Counted from the stretch's first letter, positions 17,400 through 25,416 are shown. The stretch is 41,723 nucleotides of DNA from Inconstantimicrobium porci (GCF_009696465.1 NZ_VULX01000023.1:1-41723), one strand, 5' to 3'. The notes: generated by a model not told the origin, from the sequence alone. Numbers and translations: made by a program.

Positions 17400-18438
17400 A
17401 AAAATCACTTTACTTTTACTTGTTCCAATTATATTGATATCAATGTTAACAGGCTGTTCAAAATCAAATTCAGAAAAAACTGTACTGCATTTATTCAATG
17501 CCGGCGACTATATTGATGAAGAGCTTTTAACTAAATTTAAAAAAGAAACTGGCATAGAAGTTTCAATGGATATCTTTGAAACAAATGAAATGATGTATCA
17601 AAAAGTTAAAAGCGGAGATGCTGGTTATGATTTAATCATACCATCTGATTACATGATTGAAAAAATGACAAAAGAAGGTCTACTTCAAAAGATAGACTTC
17701 AGTAAAGTTCCAAATTACAAGAACATAGATGATAAATACAAAAACTTATCTTATGATCCTAAAAATGAGTATTCAGTACCATATTTCTGGGGAACATTAG
17801 GTATAATGTATAATAAAAATCTTGTAAAAGAGCCAGTAACAAGCTGGAATATACTATGGGATGAAAAATATAAGGGAAAAATCTTAATGTTAGACTCTGT
17901 ACGTGATTCAATGGCTGTAGCTTTAGCTGATCTTGGATATTCAATAAATACAACTAACACAGACGAACTTAACAAGGCAAAAGATCTTCTTATCAAACAA
18001 AGACCTCTTGTTAAAGCTTACGTAGGCGATGAGGTTAAGGAACTTATGGTAAGAGAAGAAGCTGCTCTTGCACTTATGTATTCAGGAGACTACCTTACTG
18101 TAAAAGGCGAAAACGAAAATCTTGAATACTGTATTCCTGAAGAAGGAACTAACAAATGGTTTGACGCTATGGTTATACCGAAATCTGCAAAAAACAAAGA
18201 AGCTGCTGAAAAGTTCATAAACTTCATGCTAGATCCAGAAAATGCAAAGCAAAATGCAGATGCAGTAACTTATGCTACTCCTAACAAAGAAGCAATGAAT
18301 CTTCTTGAAGATAATATAAAGAATAATAAATTAGCTTATCCAGATAAATCAATTCTTGATAAATGCGAAGTATTCAAAGACCTTGGAGAAGACATAAAGA
18401 AATACGATGATGTATGGTTCCAAGTAAAGTCTAAGTAA
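17386..18438 (+). CDS. potD: Spermidine/putrescine-binding lipoprotein
   Basis: 350 residues. The lipoprotein signal peptide ends in the lipobox LTGC near residue 24. FNAGDYIDEELLTKF and FWGTLGIMYNK match PotD-type polyamine-binding proteins. I chose TTG 17386, seven bases after AAGGAGG inside the end of potC (14-base overlap); an ATG six codons earlier would put that site within the gene and add charged residues before the signal peptide. Last gene of the operon, closed by the terminator at 18561. Confidence 0.94.
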   Translation: MKFTKKITLLLLVPIILISMLTGCSKSNSEKTVLHLFNAGDYIDEELLTKFKKETGIEVSMDIFETNEMMYQKVKSGDAGYDLIIPSDYMIEKMTKEGLLQKIDFSKVPNYKNIDDKYKNLSYDPKNEYSVPYFWGTLGIMYNKNLVKEPVTSWNILWDEKYKGKILMLDSVRDSMAVALADLGYSINTTNTDELNKAKDLLIKQRPLVKAYVGDEVKELMVREEAALALMYSGDYLTVKGENENLEYCIPEEGTNKWFDAMVIPKSAKNKEAAEKFINFMLDPENAKQNADAVTYATPNKEAMNLLEDNIKNNKLAYPDKSILDKCEVFKDLGEDIKKYDDVWFQVKSK

Positions 18439-18560
18439 AAAAGGATGACTAAAGGACGAATTTGCATTGTACCATTTTTTAAATTAGCCTGTATATCTTT
18501 TGTTTTCAACGCTTTACAGCATTTAAAATTTATCTTTTTCAATGCAATTTCCTATACATT
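18439..18560. other. Spacer after potD containing a 31-bp dispersed repeat
   Basis: The stretch 18535-18565 (TTTTTCAATGCAATTTCC...) matches 24618-24648 at 28 of 31 positions. Both sit just before terminator hairpins between convergent genes. No gene seen. Confidence 0.5.
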
Positions 18561-18601
18561 AAAAAGTTCCCGATAGCTTGAATGCTGTCGGGAACTTTTT
18601 T
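18561..18601 (+). terminator. Terminator of the pot operon
   Basis: AAAAAGTTCCCGA-T-AGC (18561-18577) pairs with GCT-G-TCGGGAACTTTTT (18584-18600), ending in T6. A-richness of the left arm lets it work on the other strand as well. Confidence 0.9.
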
Positions 18602-18650
18602 GATTCAGAATGCAGAATTTTGGATAAAACTCCCCTAAGGGAGTTTCGAT
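18602..18650 (-). repeat. Remnant of the nested-palindrome element (right end, reverse orientation)
   Basis: On the minus strand it reads TCGAAACTCCC, a short loop, GGGAGTTTTATCC and then AAAATTCTGCATTCTGAATC. This is the h5 hairpin plus ATCC plus right arm seen at the right end of the full copies. It is the only one found in reverse orientation. The left half is missing. Confidence 0.6.
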
Positions 18651-18660
18651 ATTTCTTCTC

Positions 18661-18695
18661 AAAAAATAAAAGAGCCCTCTTCTTTATAGGCTCTT
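18661..18695 (-). terminator. Terminator of ndk
   Basis: On the minus strand AAGAGCC and GGCTCTT close a 12-base loop, followed by a T-rich run at 18670-18661. Confidence 0.75.
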
Positions 18696-18762
18696 CTATG
18701 TTATACCCATCTCTTCTTTAAGACGACTACACTATCTTATATTTAAATATATTCCTAAAAGC

Positions 18763-19179
18763 TTATTTTAGCTCTGGAAACCAATGTGCAATTTCTCTTT
18801 CAGCACTTACTGGGCAGTCTGATGCATGCACTGAATTTTCAGTTCCATTAAGTGCAAATCTATTTCTGATTGTTCCTTCGGCTGCTTTTGCAGGATCAGA
18901 TTTACCATTTAATGCTCTTATCCTTTCTATCGCATCTTCTCCTTCAAGCACCATCGCAATAAGCTCTGAACTTGTTATAGTCCTAATCAGATTTTCAAAG
19001 AAACTCTTTCCTTTATGTTCTGCATAATGTTCTTCTGCAAATTCTCTGTCTAATTTCATCATTTTCATAGCAACAATCTTTAATCCGTTATCTTCATATA
19101 CAGAAATAATTGTACCTGCAATCTCTCTCCTAACTGCATCAGGTTTTATTAATACCAAACTTCTTTGTTTATCAGCCAT
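18763..19179 (-). CDS. ndk: Nucleoside diphosphate kinase
   Basis: 138 residues, the usual length. SLVLIKPDAVRR opens the fold, and NSVHASDCP contains the catalytic histidine; GTIRNRFAL is also typical. It transfers phosphate between NTPs and NDPs in the cytosol. GGAGG eight bases before ATG 19177-19179 sets the start (MADKQRS); a frame five codons longer is not favoured. Single gene with its own terminator. Confidence 0.96.
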   Translation of the reverse strand: MADKQRSLVLIKPDAVRREIAGTIISVYEDNGLKIVAMKMMKLDREFAEEHYAEHKGKSFFENLIRTITSSELIAMVLEGEDAIERIRALNGKSDPAKAAEGTIRNRFALNGTENSVHASDCPVSAEREIAHWFPELK

Positions 19180-19401
19180 AAGACTTACCTCCATAATAAA
19201 TAATTACTTATTCTTTATAAATATATTCCGACTTTTGTAAATATTTACAATTTTCTGAATATTCAAAAAATAATTATTTCTATTTTATACTGCATACTAT
19301 CTATTATTAATATAAAATCAAATTTTATACATAATAAATAGTATGCCTGTTTTTCATCAATTTTATATTATGGTTAGGTATAAGTCAATATATATTACTT
19401 A

Positions 19402-20784
19402 TTATTGCATTTGTGCAATATTATATTCCTCTTCCATATCATTTAAGTAAAGATTCGTCTCATATGCTATCACTTTCCTAAGACCGATTATACCTATAAG
19501 ATTTGGTATAGCCATTAAACCATTCACTATATCTGCAATAATAAATACTGTTTCAAGAGGTAGAAATGCCCCAACAGCAACAAGCATAATATATACTATT
19601 TTATAAGGCTTAATATATTTTACTCCACCAAGATATTCAGTACATCTCTCGCCATAATAGTTCCATCCTAATATAGTCGTAAAAGCAAAGAACATCAAAC
19701 CGACATTTACTATTATTCCTCCAATATTATTAAATGGTAGTCCTTGATTAAAGGCAACAGTTGTAAGTGCTGGACCCTCATAAGCTGCATGCCATGTGTT
19801 TGTAATAACAAGTACTAACCCTGTCATTGTACATACAACCATTGTATCTAGGAATGTTCCAGTCATTGCAATAAGCCCTTGCCTTGCAGGACTATTTGTC
19901 TTTGCAGCTGCAGCTGCTATAGGTGCACTTCCAAGTCCAGCTTCGTTTGAGAAAACACCTCTTCCTACTCCTCTCTGTATAGATAGCATTACAGTTATAC
20001 CTAGCGATCCACCAAGAGCAGCCTTTGGATTAAATGCACTATAAACTATAAGCTTTATAGCTGGAAAAAGCTGATTAATATTAAGTACTATTATTGTGAT
20101 AACAGCTAACACATATCCAACAGTCATAAATGGTACTACTTTTTCAGCAACCTTCGATATCCTTTTTACTCCTCCAAGTGTTATAAGTGCAACAAGTATT
20201 GTAACTACTGCAGCAGTTACATATATAGGTACATTAAAAGCAGCTTTAGCACCTGCAGATATTGAATTTACCTGCGTAAATGTACCTATTCCAAAGAATG
20301 CAACACCCACTCCACATACTGCAAACATATTTGCTAAAAATTTATTATTTAATCCCCTGCTTAAATAATACATAGGTCCTCCAGACATCTGACCATTTTC
20401 ATCTGTAACTCTGTATTTTACTGCTAACAATCCCTCAGCATATTTCGTAGCCATGCCAAAAAATGCAGCTAGCCACATCCAGAACAGAGCACCAGGTCCC
20501 CCTGCCTTCAAGGCAGTAGCAACACCAACGATATTACCAGTTCCAATTGTAGCTGAAAGTGCTGTACATAATGCAGCAAAAGGAGTTACATCTCCTTCAC
20601 AGTCATCTTTTTCATTTTCTTTATTACCGCTAAATACAAGCTTTAATGCAAGTGGCAACTTCCTTATCTGTAAAAACTTTAATCTGAATGTGAGATATGC
20701 ACCTGTTCCTACCAATAAAATCAAAAGTGGTGGTCCCCATAGAAATGAATCAATTGAATTTAATAAGTTTGTGATTTGTTCCAT
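19402..20784 (-). CDS. Sodium:glycine/alanine (AGCS family) symporter under glycine riboswitch control
   Basis: 460 residues, about ten hydrophobic segments, with TPFAALCTALSATIGTGNIVG, GGPGALFWMWLAAFFG and GRGVFSNEAGLGSAPIAAAA signatures. The tandem glycine riboswitch upstream (21112-21283) makes glycine the likely main substrate, perhaps to import it as carbon source or to balance the pool. AAAGGAGG lies ten bases before the ATG but is buried in a hairpin (20796-20823). The leader is about 530 bases long and contains a full nested-palindrome element. Confidence 0.93.
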   Translation of the reverse strand: MEQITNLLNSIDSFLWGPPLLILLVGTGAYLTFRLKFLQIRKLPLALKLVFSGNKENEKDDCEGDVTPFAALCTALSATIGTGNIVGVATALKAGGPGALFWMWLAAFFGMATKYAEGLLAVKYRVTDENGQMSGGPMYYLSRGLNNKFLANMFAVCGVGVAFFGIGTFTQVNSISAGAKAAFNVPIYVTAAVVTILVALITLGGVKRISKVAEKVVPFMTVGYVLAVITIIVLNINQLFPAIKLIVYSAFNPKAALGGSLGITVMLSIQRGVGRGVFSNEAGLGSAPIAAAAAKTNSPARQGLIAMTGTFLDTMVVCTMTGLVLVITNTWHAAYEGPALTTVAFNQGLPFNNIGGIIVNVGLMFFAFTTILGWNYYGERCTEYLGGVKYIKPYKIVYIMLVAVGAFLPLETVFIIADIVNGLMAIPNLIGIIGLRKVIAYETNLYLNDMEEEYNIAQMQ

Positions 20785-20789
20785 AAATA

Positions 20790-20823
20790 AAAAATCCTCC
20801 TTTAAAAATAACTTTTAAGGAGG
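20790..20823 (-). promoter_or_regulatory. Hairpin masking the symporter ribosome binding site
   Basis: On the minus strand CCTCCTTAAAA pairs with TTTTAAAGGAGG (11 bp, one bulged base) and is followed by ATTTTTT. The right arm is the Shine-Dalgarno sequence, so the hairpin can hide it, and the T-run could also make it a terminator. It is a plausible expression platform for the glycine riboswitch. Confidence 0.6.
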
Positions 20824-20886
20824 GATCAGTACGATATACATTTTCTGATAAAACCAGATAAAGATATTAGAATGTATAATTTATAT

Positions 20887-21058
20887 TGTATAATGTATAA
20901 TTCAGGATGAAATTAGCTTCACTGCGCCGGCTAATTTCTTATTCTTAATGGAGGACACCTCCAAACCTCTGAATTACTAATTCAAAGAGATTTAAAGAGG
21001 AACTTGTCCTCTTTTTGGAACTCCCTAAGGAGTTCAATCCATAATTATACATTATACA
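20887..21058 (+). repeat. Nested-palindrome element, copy A
   Basis: Outer arms of 16 perfect pairs (20887-20902 with 21043-21058, TGTATAATGTATAATT type). Inside, in order: h1 GAAATTAGC/GCTAATTTC (20909-20938), h2 TGGAGG/CCTCCA (20949-20963), h3 CTCTGAATT/AATTC-AAAGAG (20967-20989), h4 AAAGAGGA/TCCTCTTT (20994-21014), h5 GAACTCC/GGAGTTC (21018-21035). It lies in the symporter leader, between riboswitch and ribosome binding site, antisense to it. Confidence 0.85.
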
Positions 21059-21111
21059 TCATACATTAAACCCTATCTCTAGTGCTTCTATCCAAAGTTG
21101 TAGTTGTACTT

Positions 21112-21283
21112 AATCCCCTGTCCTCTTTACCTGAGAGTTTCAACATGAATTTTCACATCTTGCTCCTTCGGTGCTCACAATTATATGAGTCTCTCCAAGG
21201 GCTCGTCCAATAACGGTCTTCATCAAAATACGACACCTGAAAGATTAACCTCTTCGGCGGGCCTAACACAGCCACTCTCCCGT
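21112..21283 (-). ncRNA. Tandem glycine riboswitch
   Basis: Read on the minus strand, the second aptamer shows the classic GGAGAGAC, CACCGAAGGAGCAA, AAACTCTCAGGTAAA and GAGGACAG series, and the first shows GGGAGAGTGG, GCCGAAGAGGTTAATC, TTTCAGGTGTC and a weaker GGAC block. The two lie head to tail with a short linker, as in known cooperative glycine riboswitches. It controls the AGCS symporter gene at 20784, far downstream because an element copy lies between. Confidence 0.93.
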
Positions 21284-21321
21284 TACCTTCAACCGATAAC
21301 CTTATTAACTTGTTAAAAATT

Positions 21322-21350
21322 ATTATACTCCTTCATATTATGCATTTCAA
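21322..21350 (-). promoter_or_regulatory. Promoter of the glycine-riboswitch transcript
   Basis: On the minus strand TTGAAA (21350-21345), 17-base spacer, TATAAT (21327-21322). Transcription would start near 21315, about 30 bases before the aptamers. Confidence 0.8.
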
Positions 21351-21367
21351 TGATTTTAAGATTAAAT

Positions 21368-21397
21368 TTGATATTCTATTAATCTTTATGCTATAAT
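21368..21397 (+). promoter_or_regulatory. Promoter of the MATE gene
   Basis: TTGATA (21368-21373), 18-base spacer, TATAAT (21392-21397); divergent to the riboswitch promoter. The predicted start near 21404 is only a few bases ahead of a terminator hairpin. Confidence 0.65.
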
Positions 21398-21409
21398 ATA
21401 TATCAGCAT

Positions 21410-21445
21410 AAAGCAGATGGGCGGCTAACAACCCATCTGCTTTTT
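21410..21445 (+). terminator. Promoter-proximal terminator (attenuator) before the MATE gene
   Basis: AAAGCAGATGGG pairs with CCCATCTGCTTT around a loop CGGCTAACAA, followed by a T-run (TTTTTCTTTTT). It lies between promoter and ribosome binding site, so the exporter gene is read only when transcription passes it. The hairpin does not match the riboswitch classes I know. Confidence 0.75.
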
Positions 21446-21476
21446 CTTTTTGTATTTTACAACTAAGGAGGAATAT

Positions 21477-22820
21477 ATGACTTCAAATAAAAATAAAAAC
21501 TTCTATAAAATAATACTTACACTTGCTGTACCTATTATTATTCAAAATCTTATTACATCGTCACTTAACCTTGTTGATAATGTAATGATAGGAACTTTAG
21601 GAGAAAATGAAATAGCTGCTGTTGGTCTTGCAAATCAATACTTTTTTATATTTATGATGAGCATGACTGGTATAACTGGCGGAACAAGCATTTTTCTTTC
21701 CCAGTACTATGGTAAAAAAGATACTAAAAGTATAAAAAATTTCATGGGTATAACTTTTGTTATCGGTACAATTGTAGCTTCTGCTTTTGCCATTTTAGCA
21801 TTCTTTACACCTGTCTTTGTAATGAAAATATTCACAAAGGATACTACAGTAATTAATCTTGGTGTATCATACCTGAGAATTGTTTCACTAAGCTACATAT
21901 TTACAATTGTAACCCTTACTTTTTCAACAGCACTTAGAAGTACTGGACAGGCTTCATTGCCTATGGCAGGCAGCATTATTGGTATTTTATCAAACGCAGG
22001 TTTTAACTACATATTCATCTTTGGTAAACTTGGCTTACCAGCAATGGGTGTAAGAGGTGCTGCACTTGGAACAACTTTTTCAAGGCTTCTTGAAATGCTG
22101 TTTGTAGTAACAATTATATACGCTAAGAATTATTCAGTTAAGTGTAAACTTAATGAGCTCCTATTCACAAAGCATCAATTTAAAAATTTTATGAAAACAG
22201 CAACTCCAGTTATATTCAACGATATAATGTGGTCTCTTGGAATAAGCGCTTACTCAATTGCTTATGCAAAAGTTGGAACAAATGCTCTGGCATCAATGCA
22301 GATTGCTATAACTATCAACAACTTGTTTAACATATTCGGTACAGGATTAGCTGCAGCCACTGCAATCATAATCGGCAATAAAATTGGTGAATCAAAAAAA
22401 GATCTTGCTATAGAATACACACATAAGATTTCAAAGATATCTGTTGCTCTTGGTATCATAATAGGATTAACTCTTATTTTAACTTCACCACTAATAGTAA
22501 AATTATTTAACATAACTTGCGAAACTAAAGCAATTACTCTCACAGTACTTAAAATTATGGCTATCATAACACCACTTAGATTCTTTAATATAACAATGAT
22601 AATTGGTGCATTCAGAGGCGGTGGAGATGTAAACTATGCTATATTTACTGAACTGATCTGTGTATGGGGAATAGCTGTGCCATTATCATTCATAGGTGCT
22701 ACAATACTACACCTGAATATAATCTGGGTTTACATGCTTGTATGCTTCGAGGAAATAGTGAAACTATTCTTTGAAATACCAAGGTTTAAATCTAATAGAT
22801 GGATCAAAGAAGTTATTTAG
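21477..22820 (+). CDS. MATE-family multidrug/toxin exporter
   Basis: 447 residues, about 12 hydrophobic segments in two halves. NLVDNVMIGTLGENEIAAVGL and RSTGQASLPMAGSI are typical of the NorM/DinF-like group. It exports cationic drugs or metabolites using Na+ or H+. AAGGAGG before ATG 21477 sets the start; the frame nine codons longer begins before that site. Substrate unknown; a promoter-proximal terminator suggests inducible expression. Confidence 0.93.
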   Translation: MTSNKNKNFYKIILTLAVPIIIQNLITSSLNLVDNVMIGTLGENEIAAVGLANQYFFIFMMSMTGITGGTSIFLSQYYGKKDTKSIKNFMGITFVIGTIVASAFAILAFFTPVFVMKIFTKDTTVINLGVSYLRIVSLSYIFTIVTLTFSTALRSTGQASLPMAGSIIGILSNAGFNYIFIFGKLGLPAMGVRGAALGTTFSRLLEMLFVVTIIYAKNYSVKCKLNELLFTKHQFKNFMKTATPVIFNDIMWSLGISAYSIAYAKVGTNALASMQIAITINNLFNIFGTGLAAATAIIIGNKIGESKKDLAIEYTHKISKISVALGIIIGLTLILTSPLIVKLFNITCETKAITLTVLKIMAIITPLRFFNITMIIGAFRGGGDVNYAIFTELICVWGIAVPLSFIGATILHLNIIWVYMLVCFEEIVKLFFEIPRFKSNRWIKEVI

Positions 22821-22821
22821 T

Positions 22822-23037
22822 TAATGTATAATTCAGGACAAAATTCATGAGACCAGCGCTCATGAATTTTTATCTTTAATGGAGGACACCTCCAAACCTC
22901 TGAATTACTAATCCAAAGAGTTTAAAAAAGGAACTTGACCTCTTATAAGCAGGCATTCCAAATCTTTATTTTGGTATGTTCGCTTATGCCTTGGCTGGAA
23001 TTCCTTTAATGGGATTTCAATCCTAAATTATACATTA
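22822..23037 (+). repeat. Nested-palindrome element, copy B
   Basis: Outer arms TAATGTATAATT (22822-22833) and its complement (23026-23037), extended by AGGA/TCCT. Inside: h1 AAAATTCATGAG/CTCATGAATTTT (22840-22870, 12 perfect bp), h2 TGGAGG/CCTCCA (22880-22894), a weak h3 and h4, an additional hairpin at about 22948-22985 (AAGC-NNN-CAT-N-CCAAA and complement), then h5 GGAATTCC/GGGATTTC. Lies between the MATE gene and dapF. Confidence 0.8.
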
Positions 23038-23116
23038 TACTTTATACATTTTAAATTTATTCATAGTATAGTATAATAACTGTATACGAAATAGAAATTA
23101 TATTGGGGGTATACAT

Positions 23117-24079
23117 ATGAGAATAAAAATCAGAAAATGTCACGGAAGTGGCAATGACTTTGTATTAATAGATGAAATCACTAATAAATATACTTTCTCA
23201 GAAGAAGAAAGAGCTAAGATTTCTGCCAGTCTTAGCAACAGAGAAACTGGTATTGGATCTGATGGAGTATTATTTCTTCAAAACAGTGATAAATGCGATG
23301 CAAGAATGAGAATGTTCAACACTGATGGATCAGAAGCTGAAATGTGTGGCAATGGACTTAGATGTATAGGTAGATATGCTATGGAGCTTCTAGGAAAGGA
23401 TAAAATTACTCTTCAGACTATGAAGGCTGAATATCAAACCGTAAAAGCACCTGAACTATATGAAAATGTACCAACTATTCAGATATGGCTTAACTCAGTT
23501 AACCTTAATACTAAATCACTGCCAATGGTTTATGACAAAGAACACTGCTTCTTTGAAACAGTACCTGCAGTTGATGAAAATCTTAAGATTACAGCTGTAA
23601 GCATGACTAACCCACATATAGTTACTTTCATTGATAAGCTTGATAATACAGAAATAACAAGGCTTGGCGAAAAAGTAAACAACCTTAAATCAGTCTTTCC
23701 TGAAGGTGTAAACTTTAACTTTGTAAAAGAAATCAATGAAGACAGCATCTATGTAAGAACATATGAAAGAGGATGTGCTATTACAAAATCATGTGGAACA
23801 GGCATGACAGCATCATCAGTTGCTTTCTGCTTAAAACACCCAGACCATTATGGAAAAGATATAAATATCTACAATGATGGCGGAATGATCAAAATCAACG
23901 TATCAAGAAATAATGATAAGTACGAAAACAAATTTACAGGCAACGCTTCATACGTATTTGATGCAGATCTCACACTTGATGAAAACTACAAACTTGTTAA
24001 TATCGACAACAGAAAAGAGTTCACAGATGAAATAGAAGCATACGATAAATTCTTCCAAGCAAGTAGAGAGGCAATTTAG
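23117..24079 (+). CDS. dapF: Diaminopimelate epimerase
   Basis: 320 residues. Both catalytic cysteines are present: C77 in AEMCGNGLR and C226 in TKSCGTGM; KCHGSGNDFVLID opens the fold. It converts LL- to meso-diaminopimelate for lysine and peptidoglycan synthesis. It is longer than E. coli DapF (274) by a C-terminal extension. GGGGGTATACAT precedes the ATG. Its stop codon overlaps the left arm of element copy F. Confidence 0.93.
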   Translation: MRIKIRKCHGSGNDFVLIDEITNKYTFSEEERAKISASLSNRETGIGSDGVLFLQNSDKCDARMRMFNTDGSEAEMCGNGLRCIGRYAMELLGKDKITLQTMKAEYQTVKAPELYENVPTIQIWLNSVNLNTKSLPMVYDKEHCFFETVPAVDENLKITAVSMTNPHIVTFIDKLDNTEITRLGEKVNNLKSVFPEGVNFNFVKEINEDSIYVRTYERGCAITKSCGTGMTASSVAFCLKHPDHYGKDINIYNDGGMIKINVSRNNDKYENKFTGNASYVFDADLTLDENYKLVNIDNRKEFTDEIEAYDKFFQASREAI

Positions 24080-24154
24080 AATTTAAATTTTAAAATTTAG
24101 AATTAAGGAATCTTCTCTTCGTTTCTCTCAGGGAAGCAACTTATTTTTATTAAA

Positions 24155-24180
24155 AAGTTCCATTTACATGGAACTTTTTT
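24155..24180 (+). terminator. Terminator of dapF
   Basis: AAAAAGTTCCAT and ATGGAACTTTTTT close a 4-base loop TTAC; perfect stem and T6. Confidence 0.9.
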
Positions 24181-24229
24181 GTTTATTATCTTCTGAAATG
24201 TTAATACTTATAAAATACGGAGGATAATT

Positions 24230-24586
24230 ATGAAAGATAACTTAGTTTATAAAAAATCATATACATTTTCAACTGAAATAGTCAACCTTTATAAAAAGAT
24301 GACTACTATTGATAAGGAATTTGTTCTATCAAAACAGCTTGTACGCTCAGGAACAAGCATATGTGCAAATATAACTGAAGCTGTTAATAGTGCCAGCAGA
24401 GCCGAATTTATCTTTAAGCTTAATATTTCCTTAAAAGAGGCAAAAGAAACTGAATACTGGATTAATCTTCTTAAAGATACTAATTATATAACAAACCAGG
24501 AATCATACAAACTTTTAGCAAGCTGTACTGAGTTATGTAGAATTCTCTCAAGCATAATTCACACATGCAACAATTCTACTAAATAA
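24230..24586 (+). CDS. S23/IVP-type four-helix-bundle protein
   Basis: 118 residues behind GGAGG. LSKQLVRSGTSICANITEA and SLKEAKETEYWINLL match the four-helix-bundle family first found inside intervening sequences of 23S rRNA genes and related to Avd of diversity-generating retroelements. Avd is basic and binds nucleic acid; the function of free-standing members is not established. There is no reverse transcriptase or rRNA nearby. The gene is enclosed by the arms of element copy F, and a fragment of a related gene remains in copy E, so I infer that protein and element belong together. Confidence 0.88.
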   Translation: MKDNLVYKKSYTFSTEIVNLYKKMTTIDKEFVLSKQLVRSGTSICANITEAVNSASRAEFIFKLNISLKEAKETEYWINLLKDTNYITNQESYKLLASCTELCRILSSIIHTCNNSTK

Positions 24587-24643
24587 AAAAGGGTGAAAGA
24601 CATATTAAAAAATGATGTTTTTGAATGCAATTTCCTTTACTTT

Positions 24644-24682
24644 AAAAAAAGCACTCACTGGAACTAGTCTTCCAATGAGTAC
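24644..24682 (-). terminator. Terminator of the DUF3867-like gene
   Basis: On the minus strand GTACTCATTGGAA pairs with TTCCAGTGAGTGC (13 positions, with G-U pairs), then T7 (24650-24644). Confidence 0.85.
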
Positions 24683-24846
24683 CCTTATAAATCAAAGAAA
24701 TTCATCTAGAATTTCTTCCTTCAATTTTAAATTCTAAATCTTAAATTTTAAATCAAACCACGTTTTGCACTATACACTAAGCTTTATTCCTGTTCTCTGT
24801 TCGTTATTCACTTATTGTAATTTTAAATTCATAATTAAATGATAAA

Positions 24847-25416
24847 TTAATAATTATAGTGTGTTGCGTTTTCGTAGATGCTTACATTTAGTGTCTTGTC
24901 TTGAACGACTTTCTTATATGAACAAAGAAACTCGTTTAGTTCCATATCATTTAAATCTATCTTCCCTTCACTGATAAGTCTTACGTTTTCTGATTGCATT
25001 TCTACTATCAAATTATTTTTGTCATTCTTTATTACATATGAAGAATACATCTTATCTTCAATTTTATTATTGTACTTTTCTTTAAAGCTCATTGTTTTTC
25101 TTGTTTCTTCATATGACATGTTTATACTTTGGTCGATTTGTGAAGGATTTATACCCATTGATTTAAGCTGGTCTTCCATGTACTGTGTGTCAAACCCATA
25201 TCTCTTAAGCATCTCTTTCTGAATGTTTAGGAATTTTTCTTGTGAAATATTATTTTTTTCCATATACTCTGTAATACTTTTAGAAAGCTCTCCCATTGAG
25301 ATTTCTCCTCTTGAAAGAGAATCATAAAGACTAAAAATATAACTTTCAAATTTATCTATATCTTTATCTCTAACCTTGTTTTTTACTTCATTAAAATTTA
25401 TAACTCCATCACTCAT
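24847..25416 (-). CDS. DUF3867-like clostridial protein
   Basis: 189 residues, soluble, charged, no signal peptide or membrane segment. The opening VINFNEVKNKVRDKDIDKFE and the mainly helical N-terminal half recall DUF3867, a family I know only from clostridia, function unknown. The middle contains MEDQLKSMGINPSQIDQS. AAGGAGG lies eight bases before the ATG. Monocistronic. The family assignment is from memory of the opening motif. Confidence 0.65.
   Translation of the reverse strand: MSDGVINFNEVKNKVRDKDIDKFESYIFSLYDSLSRGEISMGELSKSITEYMEKNNISQEKFLNIQKEMLKRYGFDTQYMEDQLKSMGINPSQIDQSINMSYEETRKTMSFKEKYNNKIEDKMYSSYVIKNDKNNLIVEMQSENVRLISEGKIDLNDMELNEFLCSYKKVVQDKTLNVSIYENATHYNY

Larger units (their letters stand above)
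24080..24754 (+). mobile_element. Nested-palindrome element copy F, carrying a four-helix-bundle gene
   Basis: Outer arms 24082-24104 and 24730-24752 pair at 21 of 23 positions (AT-only sequence with TTTAGAATT at the inner end). The left part holds an h1-like hairpin CTTCTCT/AGGGAAG with loop TCGTTTCTCTC; the right part holds AAGAAATTC/GAATTTCTT (24695-24717). Between them are an intact S23-type gene (24230-24586) and two terminator hairpins (for dapF and for the gene on the right). I take it as the long, gene-bearing form of the element family. Confidence 0.65.

Noticed and set aside
12319-20784. The two AGCS symporters as a recent duplication
   Set aside because: They share family motifs only and differ through most of their length; old paralogues are more likely.
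24230-24586. Diversity-generating retroelement (Avd homologue)
   Set aside because: No reverse transcriptase, template repeat or variable repeat in the window.
24230-24586. rRNA intervening sequence
   Set aside because: No 23S rRNA sequence flanks the gene.
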